A stretch of DNA of 40,430 nucleotides, from NCBI RefSeq assembly GCF_024171865.1, contig NZ_JAMTCN010000035.1:1-40430 (forward strand), read 5' to 3'. Positions 7,744-15,409 of the stretch are shown here, one piece after another (the first letter of the stretch is position 1; every line of letters starts with the position of its first letter). A program made the translations under genes and the position numbers. This DNA is from Prauserella aidingensis (GTDB lineage: Bacteria; Actinomycetota; Actinomycetes; Mycobacteriales; Pseudonocardiaceae). Under the pieces are notes generated by a model. That model did not search any database. It saw nothing but the letters and a program-made list of their open reading frames with translations, and was not told the origin of the DNA.

Positions 7744-8607
7744 GTGACCGAGCCGAAGACCTACGGTGACGGCGTCGCGGTGGTGACCGTGACGTACTCC
7801 CCGGGCGCGACCCTCGAACGGTTCCTCGACACCCTCGCCTCGGCGACCGGCCGCGACGTGCAGGTCGTGCTCGCCGACAACGGGTCCGTGGACGGTGCGC
7901 CCGAGAAAGCGGCCGAGCGGGCGAACGTGCGCCTGGTGCCGATGGGCGAGAACCTCGGCTACGGCGCCGCCGCCAACCGCGGGGTTGCCGAACTCGGTGA
8001 CGACGTGGGCTGGGTCGTCGTCGCCAACCCCGACCTCGAATGGGACGCCGGTTCGCTCGACGCGCTGCTCGCCGTCACCGAGCGGTGGCCCCGCGGCGGT
8101 GCGTTCGGGCCGTTGATCCGCGAACCGGACGGGTCGGTGTACCCGTCGGCGCGGCTGCTGCCGTCGCCGGGCCGCGGCATCGGTCACGCCGTGTTCGGCA
8201 AGATCTGGCCGTCGAACCCGTGGACCCGCGCCTACCGGCAGGAGAGCGGCGAGCCCACGGAACGCACCGCGGGGTGGCTGTCCGGGTCGTGCCAGCTGAT
8301 CCGCAGGGAGGCGTTCGACTCGGTCGACGGGTTCGACCCGCGCTACTTCATGTACTTCGAGGACGTCGACCTCGGAGACCGCATCGCCAGGGCCGGCTGG
8401 CTCAACGTCTACGCGCCATCGGCGGCCGTGATGCACATCGGCGGCGAGTCGACGTCGAAGGCGTCGGCGACGATGCTCGCCGTGCACCACGACAGCGCCT
8501 ACCGCTACCTGGCCGACCGGCACCGCGGGTTCCGGTGGAAGCCGTTCCTCGCAGCCGTGAAGCTCGGCCTGCGGCTGCGGTTGAAGCTCGAGACCCGTCG
8601 GGCCTGA
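7744..8607 (+). CDS. wbbL: N-acetylglucosaminyl-diphospho-decaprenol L-rhamnosyltransferase WbbL
   Basis: A 287-aa GT2 enzyme resembling mycobacterial WbbL, which transfers L-rhamnose from dTDP-rhamnose to GlcNAc-PP-decaprenol and so makes the arabinogalactan-peptidoglycan linker at the inner membrane face. Recognisable blocks are VTVTYSPGATLERFL, ADNGSVDG, NLGYGAAANRG, ANPDLEWDAGS (metal site), GPLIREPDGSVYPSAR, TAGWLSGSCQLIRREAF and YFMYFEDVDLGDR (catalytic base). The tail is basic. GTG 7744 gives the N-terminus closest to the family; GTG 7720 would add eight residues. The gene is essential in mycobacteria and marks an arabinogalactan-type wall here. It converges on the ABC permease gene with a 14-nt gap. 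Confidence 0.93.
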   Translation: MTEPKTYGDGVAVVTVTYSPGATLERFLDTLASATGRDVQVVLADNGSVDGAPEKAAERANVRLVPMGENLGYGAAANRGVAELGDDVGWVVVANPDLEWDAGSLDALLAVTERWPRGGAFGPLIREPDGSVYPSARLLPSPGRGIGHAVFGKIWPSNPWTRAYRQESGEPTERTAGWLSGSCQLIRREAFDSVDGFDPRYFMYFEDVDLGDRIARAGWLNVYAPSAAVMHIGGESTSKASATMLAVHHDSAYRYLADRHRGFRWKPFLAAVKLGLRLRLKLETRRA

Positions 8608-8621
8608 TCACTTCCAGCGGC

Positions 8622-9395
8622 TCATTCCCACCGGAACAACCGGGCCGACACCGCCGCGGCGACGACGGTGACGCCGGCGAGCACACCGAGCTGGGCGATG
8701 TCGAGCGGCCCGCCGGTCCACGCGGCCCTGAGGGCGTCGAGTCCGGCGCCGAACGGCAGGTGTGCACCGACGGTCGCGACGCCGTCCGGCAGGTTGCCGC
8801 GGGGACCGAACCCGCCGCCCAGCGCCATCAGGACGAAGAACGACACGAGCCCGATGGCCAGCGCGGCGTTCGGCGTCGGGGACACCGCCGCGACCAGCAT
8901 GCCCAGGGCGAACATCGCCGTCGTCGTCAGCACGAGTGCGACCGCGAGGCCGAGCGGGTCCGCGGGTGGCGACAGGTCGAACAGCACGGCCGCGGCCACG
9001 ACGACGAGCACGATCCCGGCCGCCGCCTGCGCCAGCCCGACCACGGCCTGCGCCACCAGCACCATCGACGGCCGCGCCGGTGTGACCGCGAGCCGCCGGA
9101 GGATCTTGTAGCGGCGGTAGGTCGCCAGGAACGACGGCATGTTGATCACGCCGACGGTCGCGATGGTCAGCACGATCACCATCGGCAGCACGTAGGCGAG
9201 CTGGTACGTCATGCCGCCCAGGCCGGGCACGGGCGGGGAGTCGCCGCTGCCGTTCATGACCAGGAGCAGCATCGGCAGGCCCAGCGGGATGACCAGCCCC
9301 GCGGTGTCCCGGCGGACCATGCGGCCCTCGTGCGCGACGAGCGCCCGCCACGCCCGCAGCCCCGGACCGCGCGGCGGCGTCACGGCGGCGGTCAT
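8622..9395 (-). CDS. ABC-2 type transporter permease
   Basis: A 257-aa integral membrane protein of the ABC-2 permease family with about six hydrophobic segments: PLGLPMLLLVM, a pair around LAYVLPMVIVLTIATVGVINM, then VLVAQAVVGLAQAAAGIVLVVV, LGLAVALVLTTTAMFALGMLV, ALAIGLVSFFVLMALGGG and a C-terminal helix. The YRRYKILRRLAVTP motif between early helices is typical of this family's cytoplasmic coupling region. The ATG start at 9393-9395 overlaps the stop of the ATPase gene by 4 nt, so both subunits form one exporter. Substrate unknown; drug or lipid export is usual when the neighbour is a NarL-type two-component system. Confidence 0.88.
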   Translation of the reverse strand: MTAAVTPPRGPGLRAWRALVAHEGRMVRRDTAGLVIPLGLPMLLLVMNGSGDSPPVPGLGGMTYQLAYVLPMVIVLTIATVGVINMPSFLATYRRYKILRRLAVTPARPSMVLVAQAVVGLAQAAAGIVLVVVAAAVLFDLSPPADPLGLAVALVLTTTAMFALGMLVAAVSPTPNAALAIGLVSFFVLMALGGGFGPRGNLPDGVATVGAHLPFGAGLDALRAAWTGGPLDIAQLGVLAGVTVVAAAVSARLFRWE

Positions 9396-10285
9396 GACCG
9401 CACCTGCCCGTCCGCACCGTCGCTCGGGGCGCCGTCGCGACGCGGCCCACCGGATGCCGCACCGTCGCGGACGGCACGATGGCCACCGGATGCCGCACCG
9501 TCGCGGGCGCGGCCGTCCTCGTCGAGCGCGGCACCGCCGAGAACGTCGTCGAGTCCGTCGCCCTCGTCGTCGGTGCCGGTCATCGCGAGGAACGCCTCGT
9601 CGAGGGACGCGCCGCGGCGGCCGTGGGTGCGCGCGACGAGCCCGCCGGGCGTGTCCAGCGCGGCGATCCGCCCCCGGTCGAACACGGCGATGCGGTCGCA
9701 CAGCCGTTGCGCCTCGTCCATGAAGTGCGTGACCAGCAGGATCGTCACGCCCGCGCGCCGTACCTGCTCGATCAACTCCCACGTGTCGCGGCGCGCCCGC
9801 GGGTCGAGGCCGGTGGTGAGCTCGTCCAGCACCGCGACGCGCGGCTTGCCGACGAGCGCCAACGCGATCGACAGCCGCTGCAGCTGCCCGCCGGAGAGCT
9901 CGTCGACCACCGTGTCCCGCTTGTCGTCGAGTCCGAGTTCGCCGAGCAGGCGGTCCGGGTCGGCGCCGTCGGCGTAGAACGACCGGTACAACCGCACCAT
10001 CTCGCCCGCCGTCGCCTTGTCCGGCAGCGTCCCCTCCTGCAGCTGCACGCCGAGCACCGCGCGCAGCGCCCTGCGGTCCCGCGTCGGGTCGAGCCCGAGC
10101 ACCCGCACCCGGCCGGTGTCGGGCGCGCGCAGTCCTTCGATGATCTCGACGGTGGTCGTCTTGCCCGCCCCGTTCCTGCCGAGCACGCCGAAGATCTCGC
10201 CCGCGTCGACGTCGAAGGAGACGCCGTCGACCGCGACCGTTTCGCCGTAGCGTTTGTGGATGTCTCTGACCTCGATGACGGCCAT
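9392..10285 (-). CDS. ABC transporter ATP-binding protein (DrrA-like)
   Basis: A 297-aa ATPase of the DrrA/CcmA exporter family. Walker A is GRNGAGKTT near residue 38, the Q-loop follows at VQLQEG, the signature is LSGGQLQRL, Walker B is VAVLDE followed by the D-loop TTGLDP, and the switch histidine lies in LVTHFMDEA. The last 60 residues are an Asp/Gly/Ala/Arg-rich extension outside the fold, encoded by a 36-nt near-tandem duplication (24-bp copies at 9447 and 9483). The open frame runs further upstream, but ATG 10285 has GAAAGGCGGG at good spacing and starts right before the first beta strand. It pairs with the overlapping permease and is divergent from the kinase gene. Confidence 0.92.
   Translation of the reverse strand: MAVIEVRDIHKRYGETVAVDGVSFDVDAGEIFGVLGRNGAGKTTTVEIIEGLRAPDTGRVRVLGLDPTRDRRALRAVLGVQLQEGTLPDKATAGEMVRLYRSFYADGADPDRLLGELGLDDKRDTVVDELSGGQLQRLSIALALVGKPRVAVLDELTTGLDPRARRDTWELIEQVRRAGVTILLVTHFMDEAQRLCDRIAVFDRGRIAALDTPGGLVARTHGRRGASLDEAFLAMTGTDDEGDGLDDVLGGAALDEDGRARDGAASGGHRAVRDGAASGGPRRDGAPSDGADGQVRS
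9447..9506. repeat. 24-bp direct repeat, two copies, 36-nt spacing, inside the ABC ATPase gene
   Basis: Identical 24-bp copies at 9447-9470 and 9483-9506. The 36-nt spacing keeps frame and encodes a repeated RDGAASGG motif in the disordered C-terminal tail. Confidence 0.85.
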
Positions 10286-10328
10286 GTCGCCCGCCTTTCG
10301 TGTGCCGGGTCCGCCCGGTCGGCCTGCT

Positions 10329-10344
10329 GTCACCGGTGACGCTA
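10329..10344 (-). promoter_or_regulatory. palindrome overlapping the -10 of the ABC exporter operon
   Basis: GTCACCGGTGAC (10329-10340) is a perfect 12-bp palindrome. On the minus strand TAGCGT (10339-10344) is a plausible -10 for the ATPase-permease operon. The overlap suggests an operator, the adjacent LuxR-type response regulator being the obvious candidate. Confidence 0.45.
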
Positions 10345-10400
10345 GGCAGGCGGCGGGCGCGGTGTCGGCTGCCGAAGGTCACGTCTCGCGGGCATGACTT

Positions 10401-10418
10401 CCGGCAGGTGCCTGCCGG
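10401..10418 (+). promoter_or_regulatory. inverted repeat at the -35 region of the sensor kinase promoter
   Basis: CCGGCAGG-TG-CCTGCCGG is a perfect 8-bp inverted repeat with a 2-bp spacer, 12 bp upstream of the TAGACT box. It is a candidate autoregulatory operator. Confidence 0.45.
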
Positions 10419-10430
10419 CGGGTGCACTCC

Positions 10431-10436
10431 TAGACT
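10431..10436 (+). promoter_or_regulatory. -10 box of a leaderless transcript for the sensor kinase
   Basis: TAGACT, 6 nt before ATG 10443, with no ribosome-binding site between. Confidence 0.55.
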
Positions 10437-10442
10437 CGGCGG

Positions 10443-11597
10443 ATGGGCAAGGAACGCCTCGAAGTGGCAGCGGCGACGGCGGGGCTGGTGATCTACCTCG
10501 TCGTCGGGACGCCGATCGTCCTCGTCGAACTCTCCGGCGGCGCCACGGAACCGGTCACGGGCGGCCCGTTCTGGCTGTGGCTGGTCTGCTACGCCGGATT
10601 TCTCGTCGCATTCGTGGCGACGGTGGTCTCGGGGACGTGGGGACACCGCGCCGGCGTGGTGGGCTGCGCGCTGCTGACGACGGCCTGCGGGGCCGGGATC
10701 GTGCTGCTGTCCGGCAACCGTGGGGTGACGCCGATCCTGCTGGTGTTCGCGGTCGCGATCGCGGCGCAGTACGCGCCGGCGCGACTGGCCGTGGGGATCG
10801 TCGCCGGCAACACCGTGGTCGTGGCCGCGGCGGGGCTGTGGCACGGGGTCGGCCTGCTCGACCTGCTGCTGAGCACGTCCCTGTACGCCGTGCTGCAGGT
10901 GCTGTGCCTGTTCACCACCTGGGCGGGCAGGCGTGAGCAGGAAGCCAACGAACGCCTCGCCGTCGCCCACACCGAACTGCGCAGCGCCACGGCGTTGCTC
11001 GCCGAGTCGAGTCAGTCCCAGGAACGCCTCCGCATCGCCCGGGAACTGCACGACGTGCTGGGACACAAGCTGTCCGCGCTGGCGCTGCAGCTGGAGACGG
11101 CGTCGCACCGGGTGAGCGGCGCCGCGGGCGACGACGTCGAACGGGCGCGGCTGCTCGCGAAGGAACTGCTCACCGACGTCCGGTCGACCGTGGGGGAACT
11201 GCGGTCCCGCCCGCCGGAACTGCGCGCCGCACTGGAGACCGTGGTGCGCGACCTGCCGCGCCCGCGGGGCCACCTGACGGTCGCCGACGACGTCGAGGTC
11301 GACGAACAGCGGATCACCGTGCTCGTCCGCTGCGCGCAGGAGATCGTCACCAACGCGATCCGCCACGCCGACGCGGACAACCTCTGGCTCGACGTGCGTG
11401 CCCGGTCCGACGGCGGTGTCGTGCTGCGGGCCCGCGACGACGGCCGCGGCACGTCGGCGTTGCGGCTCGGCCACGGGCTCACCGGGCTGACCGAACGCGC
11501 CGAACAGGTCGGCGGGTCGGTCACGTTCGACGGCCACGAGGGATTCGCCGTCGACCTGGAACTGCCGCCCGCCGCGATGCCGGTGGCCGCACCGTGA
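10443..11597 (+). CDS. two-component sensor histidine kinase, NarL/DesK type (HisKA_3)
   Basis: A 384-aa membrane kinase. The first 160 residues hold five to six hydrophobic helices with short loops and no large extracellular domain, as in intramembrane-sensing DesK-like kinases. A coiled segment follows, then the HisKA_3 dimerisation box ARELHDVLGHKLSALALQLE with phospho-acceptor His203. The HATPase domain contains the N box (EIVTNAIRHADA), the G1 box (RDDGRG) and the G2-like LGHGLTGLTERAEQVGG. It overlaps the response regulator by 4 nt and is divergent from the ABC exporter it probably controls; such pairs commonly answer membrane-active compounds. A TAGACT box 6 nt before the ATG suggests leaderless expression. 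Confidence 0.92.
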   Translation: MGKERLEVAAATAGLVIYLVVGTPIVLVELSGGATEPVTGGPFWLWLVCYAGFLVAFVATVVSGTWGHRAGVVGCALLTTACGAGIVLLSGNRGVTPILLVFAVAIAAQYAPARLAVGIVAGNTVVVAAAGLWHGVGLLDLLLSTSLYAVLQVLCLFTTWAGRREQEANERLAVAHTELRSATALLAESSQSQERLRIARELHDVLGHKLSALALQLETASHRVSGAAGDDVERARLLAKELLTDVRSTVGELRSRPPELRAALETVVRDLPRPRGHLTVADDVEVDEQRITVLVRCAQEIVTNAIRHADADNLWLDVRARSDGGVVLRARDDGRGTSALRLGHGLTGLTERAEQVGGSVTFDGHEGFAVDLELPPAAMPVAAP

Positions 11598-12256
11598 TCC
11601 GCGTCGGTGTCGTCGACGACCAGACGCTCGTCCGGCAGGGCATCCTGAGTCTGCTCGGCCTCGCCGACGACGTCGCGGTGGTGGCCGAGGCCTCCGACGG
11701 GGAGGAGGCCCTCGACGTGCTCACCTGCGACCCTCCCGACGTGCTGCTGCTCGACCTGCGCATGCCGCGGCGCGACGGGATCGCCACGCTCGAGGCGATG
11801 CGTGACCGCGGGTTCGACGTGCCCGCGCTGGTGCTGACGACCTTCGACGACGACGAGCTCGTGTTGAAGGCGCTGCGCGCCGGGGCGCGCGGCTACCTGC
11901 TCAAGGACGTCACGCTCGACCGCCTCGTGCACGCCATCCGCACGCTGGCCCGGGGCGGTTCGCTGGTGCAGCCCGCGCTCACCGAGCGGCTCGTCCGTGC
12001 CGCGGAGGCGTCCGGCGAGCGTCGCGAGTTCACCGACCTGCCCGCGCCGGAACCGCTGACCGACCGGGAACTGGACATCCTGCGACTGCTGGCCGGTGGT
12101 TTCAACAACCGTGAGATCGCCGACGCCGCCGGACTCGCCGAGGGGACCGTGAAGAACCACGTGTCGAACGTGCTGATGAAGCTCTACGTCCGCGACCGCA
12201 CCCGTGCCGTGCTCCGTGCGCTCGAGCTGGGGATGCTCACCGACGGCGACGGCTGA
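11594..12256 (+). CDS. two-component response regulator, NarL/LuxR type
   Basis: A 220-aa regulator. The receiver domain (1-120) has the acidic pocket D8-D9, phospho-acceptor D54 in LLLDLRMPRRDG, the conserved Thr in VLTTFDDDE and Lys in YLLKDV. The C-terminal LuxR helix-turn-helix (about 150-215) has LTDRELDILRLLAGGFNNREIA and GTVKNHVSNVLMKL. The GTG start lies within the kinase stop region (GTGA overlap), so the two are coupled. Likely DNA targets are the palindromes at 10329-10340 and 10401-10418 between the kinase and the exporter genes (inference). Confidence 0.93.
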   Translation: MIRVGVVDDQTLVRQGILSLLGLADDVAVVAEASDGEEALDVLTCDPPDVLLLDLRMPRRDGIATLEAMRDRGFDVPALVLTTFDDDELVLKALRAGARGYLLKDVTLDRLVHAIRTLARGGSLVQPALTERLVRAAEASGERREFTDLPAPEPLTDRELDILRLLAGGFNNREIADAAGLAEGTVKNHVSNVLMKLYVRDRTRAVLRALELGMLTDGDG

Positions 12257-12262
12257 TCGGCG

Positions 12263-12922
12263 TCACAGGCCTTCGAGACGGCGGGCCAGTTCGGAGGTGC
12301 CGCTGCCGGGCTCGACCTTCGTGGTCGGTACGAATCCGCCGGCCGAGGCCTCGTCGGACCGGCCGTCGTCGCCGGTGGCGGGCTGCGGCGCGGTGTTCTG
12401 CGGTGCGGTGTTCGCGGGCGCGCTGTTCTGGGAGGCGCTGGTCGGTGCAGCGGCGTTCTGGGCAGCGGCGTTCTGGGCAGCGGGATTCCGGGCGCCGGGC
12501 GTGACCGGCACGCCGGTGAACGTCATGTCCGGAGGTGCGTTCGCCGTGTCCACGGGCTGAGCGCCCTGGGGCGCCAACGGCTGGGTGCGCGCGTTCTCCG
12601 CGAGCGCAGGAGCGGTCTGCTGGGGAGCGGTGTCCTGCGAGGACGCGGCGGGGTCGGCTGCGGCGCGGGCGGCGGCCTCACGCTGGTTCAGCGGCACGGT
12701 CGGCGACGGCTGCGAGAGGTGACTCTCGTCGTTGCGCTCGATCACCGACGCGGGCACCTTGGCGGTGGCGTCGGGGTCCTGGTCGGCGCTGCGCACGACC
12801 GAGGAGGGGATGACCTGGGTGTCGTCCGAGTCCATCGGTGACCGCATGTTGTCCGGCGTCACCACGCCCGAGCGCCGCTGCGCCCGAGCCAGTACGGCGT
12901 CCGCTCGATCGCGGGGGTCCAT
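12263..12922 (-). CDS. hypothetical low-complexity protein
   Basis: A 219-aa soluble, probably disordered protein; I recognise no family. It starts MDPRDRADAVLARAQRRSG. Residues 25-90 are rich in Asp, Ser, Thr and Pro and contain two similar blocks (VIPSSVV, VPASVIERND). The C-terminal half is Ala/Gln/Asn/Pro-rich with short repeats (AAQN, NTAPQ) and ends ELARRLEGL, a possible short helix. The frame stays open upstream, but ATG 12922 with GGGGAGGCGAGG before it is the natural start. Stop codons of this gene and the response regulator are 6 nt apart (convergent). It is divergent from manB. Short TP/SP-type motifs could be phosphorylation sites, but nothing proves this. Confidence 0.7.
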   Translation of the reverse strand: MDPRDRADAVLARAQRRSGVVTPDNMRSPMDSDDTQVIPSSVVRSADQDPDATAKVPASVIERNDESHLSQPSPTVPLNQREAAARAAADPAASSQDTAPQQTAPALAENARTQPLAPQGAQPVDTANAPPDMTFTGVPVTPGARNPAAQNAAAQNAAAPTSASQNSAPANTAPQNTAPQPATGDDGRSDEASAGGFVPTTKVEPGSGTSELARRLEGL

Positions 12923-13070
12923 GCCCTCGCCTCCCCGATGCTCGACCAGGCCCTCTCGGTGGAAGGGCCGCCGGATTCTGCCACTAGGGTAGGCCCTCCG
13001 GTTCGGTACCGTCAGCGTTTCCCCCGGTTTGTCGCCGGAGGGCCACGAGAAAGGGTAGGTGCAGGCTCGA

Positions 13071-14159
13071 ATGGGGTCCTCGTCCGGAGGCGGTGCGGTC
13101 GACGCCGTGGTGCTCGTCGGCGGTAAAGGCACCAGGTTGCGCCCGCTGACCCTCTCCGCGCCGAAGCCGATGTTGCCGACGGCGGGCGTGCCGTTCCTGT
13201 CGCACCTGCTGTCGCGGATCCGCGCGGCGGGGATCACACATGTGGTGCTCGGCACGTCGTACCAGGCCGAGGTGTTCGAGGAGCACTTCGGCGACGGCAG
13301 CGCGCTCGGTCTCGAACTCGAGTACGTCGTCGAGGACGAGCCGCTCGACACCGGCGGGGCGATCCGCAACGTGTACGACCGGCTCCGCGGCGACGACGTC
13401 GTGATCTTCAACGGCGACATCCTGTCCGGAACGGACATCGGCTCGCTCGTCGGCACGCACCGCTCGTCGGGCGCCGACGTCACCCTGCACCTGCAGCGTG
13501 TGGCCGATCCGAGCCGGTTCGGCTCCGTGCCCACCGACGCCGACGGCCGCGTGACGGCGTTCCTCGAGAAGACGCAGAATCCGCCGACCGACCAGGTCAA
13601 CGCCGGGTGCTACGTGTTCCGCCGCGAGGTCGTCGGCGGGATCCCGGCGGGCAGGCGCGTGTCGGTCGAGCGGGAGACGTTCCCCGGACTGCTCGAGGCG
13701 GGCGCCCACGTGCACGGGTTCGTCGACGACTCCTACTGGCTCGACGTCGGCACGCCCGAGACGTTCGTGCAGGGGAGCACCGACCTGGTGCGGGGCGTGG
13801 CGCCGACGTCGGCGCTGTCCGGGCCGACGGGCGAGGCGCTGCAGCTGGCCGGTGCGGCCGTGGCGGACGACGCCGAGGTCACGGGCGGGTCGACGCTCGG
13901 GGCGGGTTCCGTCGTCGGCACCGGCGCGCGGGTCGCGTCGTCGGTGCTGTTCGACGGTGCCGTGGTCGAGGCCGGGGCCGTGGTGGAGCGTTCCGTGCTG
14001 GGCGCCGGTTCCCGCGTGGGCGAGGGTGCGGTGCTGCGCGGTGTCGCACTCGGCGACGGCGTGAGCGTCGGCGAGGGCTGCGAACTCCTTGACGGGGCGC
14101 GCGTGTGGCCGAAGGTGGAGCTGCCGCCCGGCGCGATCCGGTTCTCCAGCGATGCGTGA
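13071..14159 (+). CDS. manB: mannose-1-phosphate guanylyltransferase (GDP-mannose pyrophosphorylase)
   Basis: A 362-aa nucleotidyltransferase making GDP-mannose from mannose-1-phosphate and GTP, the donor for mannosylated lipids and glycans. The N-terminal Rossmann-like domain begins VVLVGGKGTRLRPLTLS with the pyrophosphorylase signature and has KPMLP, LDTGGAIRN and the metal site FNGDILSG. Residues from about 255 form a left-handed beta-helix of hexapeptide repeats ending GARVWPKVELPPGAIRFSSDA. It closely resembles mycobacterial ManB (Rv3264c), which also lies near wbbL; manC is an equivalent name. ATG 13071 is chosen over GTG 13059 because it fits the family's N-terminus. Its last 8 nt overlap the next gene. 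Confidence 0.92.
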   Translation: MGSSSGGGAVDAVVLVGGKGTRLRPLTLSAPKPMLPTAGVPFLSHLLSRIRAAGITHVVLGTSYQAEVFEEHFGDGSALGLELEYVVEDEPLDTGGAIRNVYDRLRGDDVVIFNGDILSGTDIGSLVGTHRSSGADVTLHLQRVADPSRFGSVPTDADGRVTAFLEKTQNPPTDQVNAGCYVFRREVVGGIPAGRRVSVERETFPGLLEAGAHVHGFVDDSYWLDVGTPETFVQGSTDLVRGVAPTSALSGPTGEALQLAGAAVADDAEVTGGSTLGAGSVVGTGARVASSVLFDGAVVEAGAVVERSVLGAGSRVGEGAVLRGVALGDGVSVGEGCELLDGARVWPKVELPPGAIRFSSDA

Positions 14160-15048
14160 ACGGCGGTGGCGACCCGGTTTCGACGTCGATCCCGACGCCG
14201 TGCTGGCACCGTTGCGGCGTGGCCATGCCGACCCGTGTTTCCGGCGTGACGGCGGCATCTGGCTGACGGCGAACACCTCGTGCGGGCCCGCCACGCTGCG
14301 GGTGTCACGGTCCGATGTGGACGTCATCGGCACCGCGTGGGGCGACGGTGCCGACGCGATCCTCGAGGGCCTGCCCGCGCTGCTGGGCGCCGCCGACGAC
14401 GATTCCGGGTTCGTGGCGCACCACGACGCGGTCGCGCGGGCACGGCGGACGCTGCCGGCGTTACGGCTGGGCGCGACCGGGCGGGTGTGGGATGTGCTCG
14501 TGCCCGCGGTGCTCGAGCAGAAGGTCACGGGCTACGAGGCGCGCCGGTCGTGGCGGGAGCTGTGCCGGCGATTCGGCGAGCCCGCACCGGGTCCCGCGCC
14601 GGACGGGATGCACGTCCCGCCGACCCCCGACGCCGTGTTGTCCATTGTGGATTGGAACTGGCACAGGGCCGGGGTGGACCTCGCGCGCAGGCGGGCGTTG
14701 CGGGCCGCGGCGACGGTGGCGGGCAGGTTGGAACGTGCCGCGTCCCTGGGCGGAGCCGAGGGCAGGAGGTTGCTGCGGACCGTGCCGGGTATCGGCGTGT
14801 GGACCGCCGCCGAGGTGGCCCAGCGCGCGTGGGGCGATGCGGACGCGGTCAGCTTCGGCGACTTCCACATCCCCGCGGTCGTCGGCCACGCCCTGCTCGG
14901 CCGCGAACTCGACGACGCCGGAATGCACGAGGTCCTCGCCCCGTACGCGCCGCAGCGCCACCGCGTCGTGCGCTACCTCGAGGCCGCGGGCCACACCCGC
15001 CCCCGCTACGGCTCGCGCCACCCGGTCCGCGACTACCGCGCCATCTGA
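14152..15048 (+). CDS. HhH-GPD superfamily DNA glycosylase (AlkA-like)
   Basis: A 298-aa protein of the HhH-GPD base-excision repair family, probably removing alkylated bases such as 3-methyladenine. The core has WDVLVPAVLEQKVTGYEARRSW (helical barrel), the helix-hairpin-helix VPGIGVWTAAEVAQRA near residues 205-220, and SFGDFHIPAVVG, whose Asp corresponds to the catalytic aspartate of AlkA. An N-terminal extension of about 90 residues (CFRRDGGIWLTANTSCGPATLRV) resembles the AlkA beta domain. It starts inside manB (8-nt overlap), so it is translationally coupled to an unrelated sugar-nucleotide enzyme. The exact base specificity cannot be read. Confidence 0.85.
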   Translation: MRERRWRPGFDVDPDAVLAPLRRGHADPCFRRDGGIWLTANTSCGPATLRVSRSDVDVIGTAWGDGADAILEGLPALLGAADDDSGFVAHHDAVARARRTLPALRLGATGRVWDVLVPAVLEQKVTGYEARRSWRELCRRFGEPAPGPAPDGMHVPPTPDAVLSIVDWNWHRAGVDLARRRALRAAATVAGRLERAASLGGAEGRRLLRTVPGIGVWTAAEVAQRAWGDADAVSFGDFHIPAVVGHALLGRELDDAGMHEVLAPYAPQRHRVVRYLEAAGHTRPRYGSRHPVRDYRAI

Positions 15049-15059
15049 CCGCCCAGGCC

Positions 15060-15200
15060 GCCGTGTTGCGGATCCCGGGAATCGTGTTGCGGTTTCAGGG
15101 GCGCGTGTTGCGGATTGGCGGGCTCGTGTTGCGGTTTCCGGGGGCCGTGTTGCGGTTTCGCGGGATCGTGTTGCGGTTTCGTGGGCTCGTATTGTTCCCG
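15060..15200 (+). repeat. 21-bp tandem array A3 (7 units)
   Basis: GTGTT cores at 15063, 15084, 15105, 15126, 15147, 15168 and 15189 (the last as GTATT), with an invariant 21-bp period. It starts 12 bp after the DNA glycosylase stop, in its sense direction. It fills the first part of the gap 15049-15409. The rest holds only a weak bulged stem-loop near 15277-15299 and no recognisable gene. Confidence 0.93.
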
Positions 15201-15409
15201 CACGTCGCCTGGTGCCGCCTGTCCGGATGCGAGCCCGTGCTTCTCGCCCCACGGCATCGGATCCACCCTGGTCATCGACGCGCTGACGTGTGCAGCGTCA
15301 CCGTCGTCCGTCGGCGGGGATCCCGCACGCGGCCTGTGCCGTCGTAGTGGCGAGCCGGTGGCAACCGGACGCACGAGCCCGACCACGGGCGGACAGGGAG
15401 ACACCCACG

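Noticed and set aside
1-8607. Glycosyltransferase island as a secondary-metabolite cluster
   Set aside because: There is no polyketide, peptide or terpene core enzyme; wbbL and GDP-mannose synthesis point to envelope polysaccharide.
8622-11537. 971-aa open frame on the minus strand
   Set aside because: It joins the real permease frame at its end to antisense of the kinase and an off-frame ATPase. Only 8622-9395 is coding.
12378-12500. GTGTTCTG-like repeats inside the hypothetical gene as a ninth 21-bp array
   Set aside because: Spacing is 15-18 bp, not 21, and the sequence is explained by Ala/Gln/Asn/Thr/Pro codons. Similarity is limited to GTGTTC.
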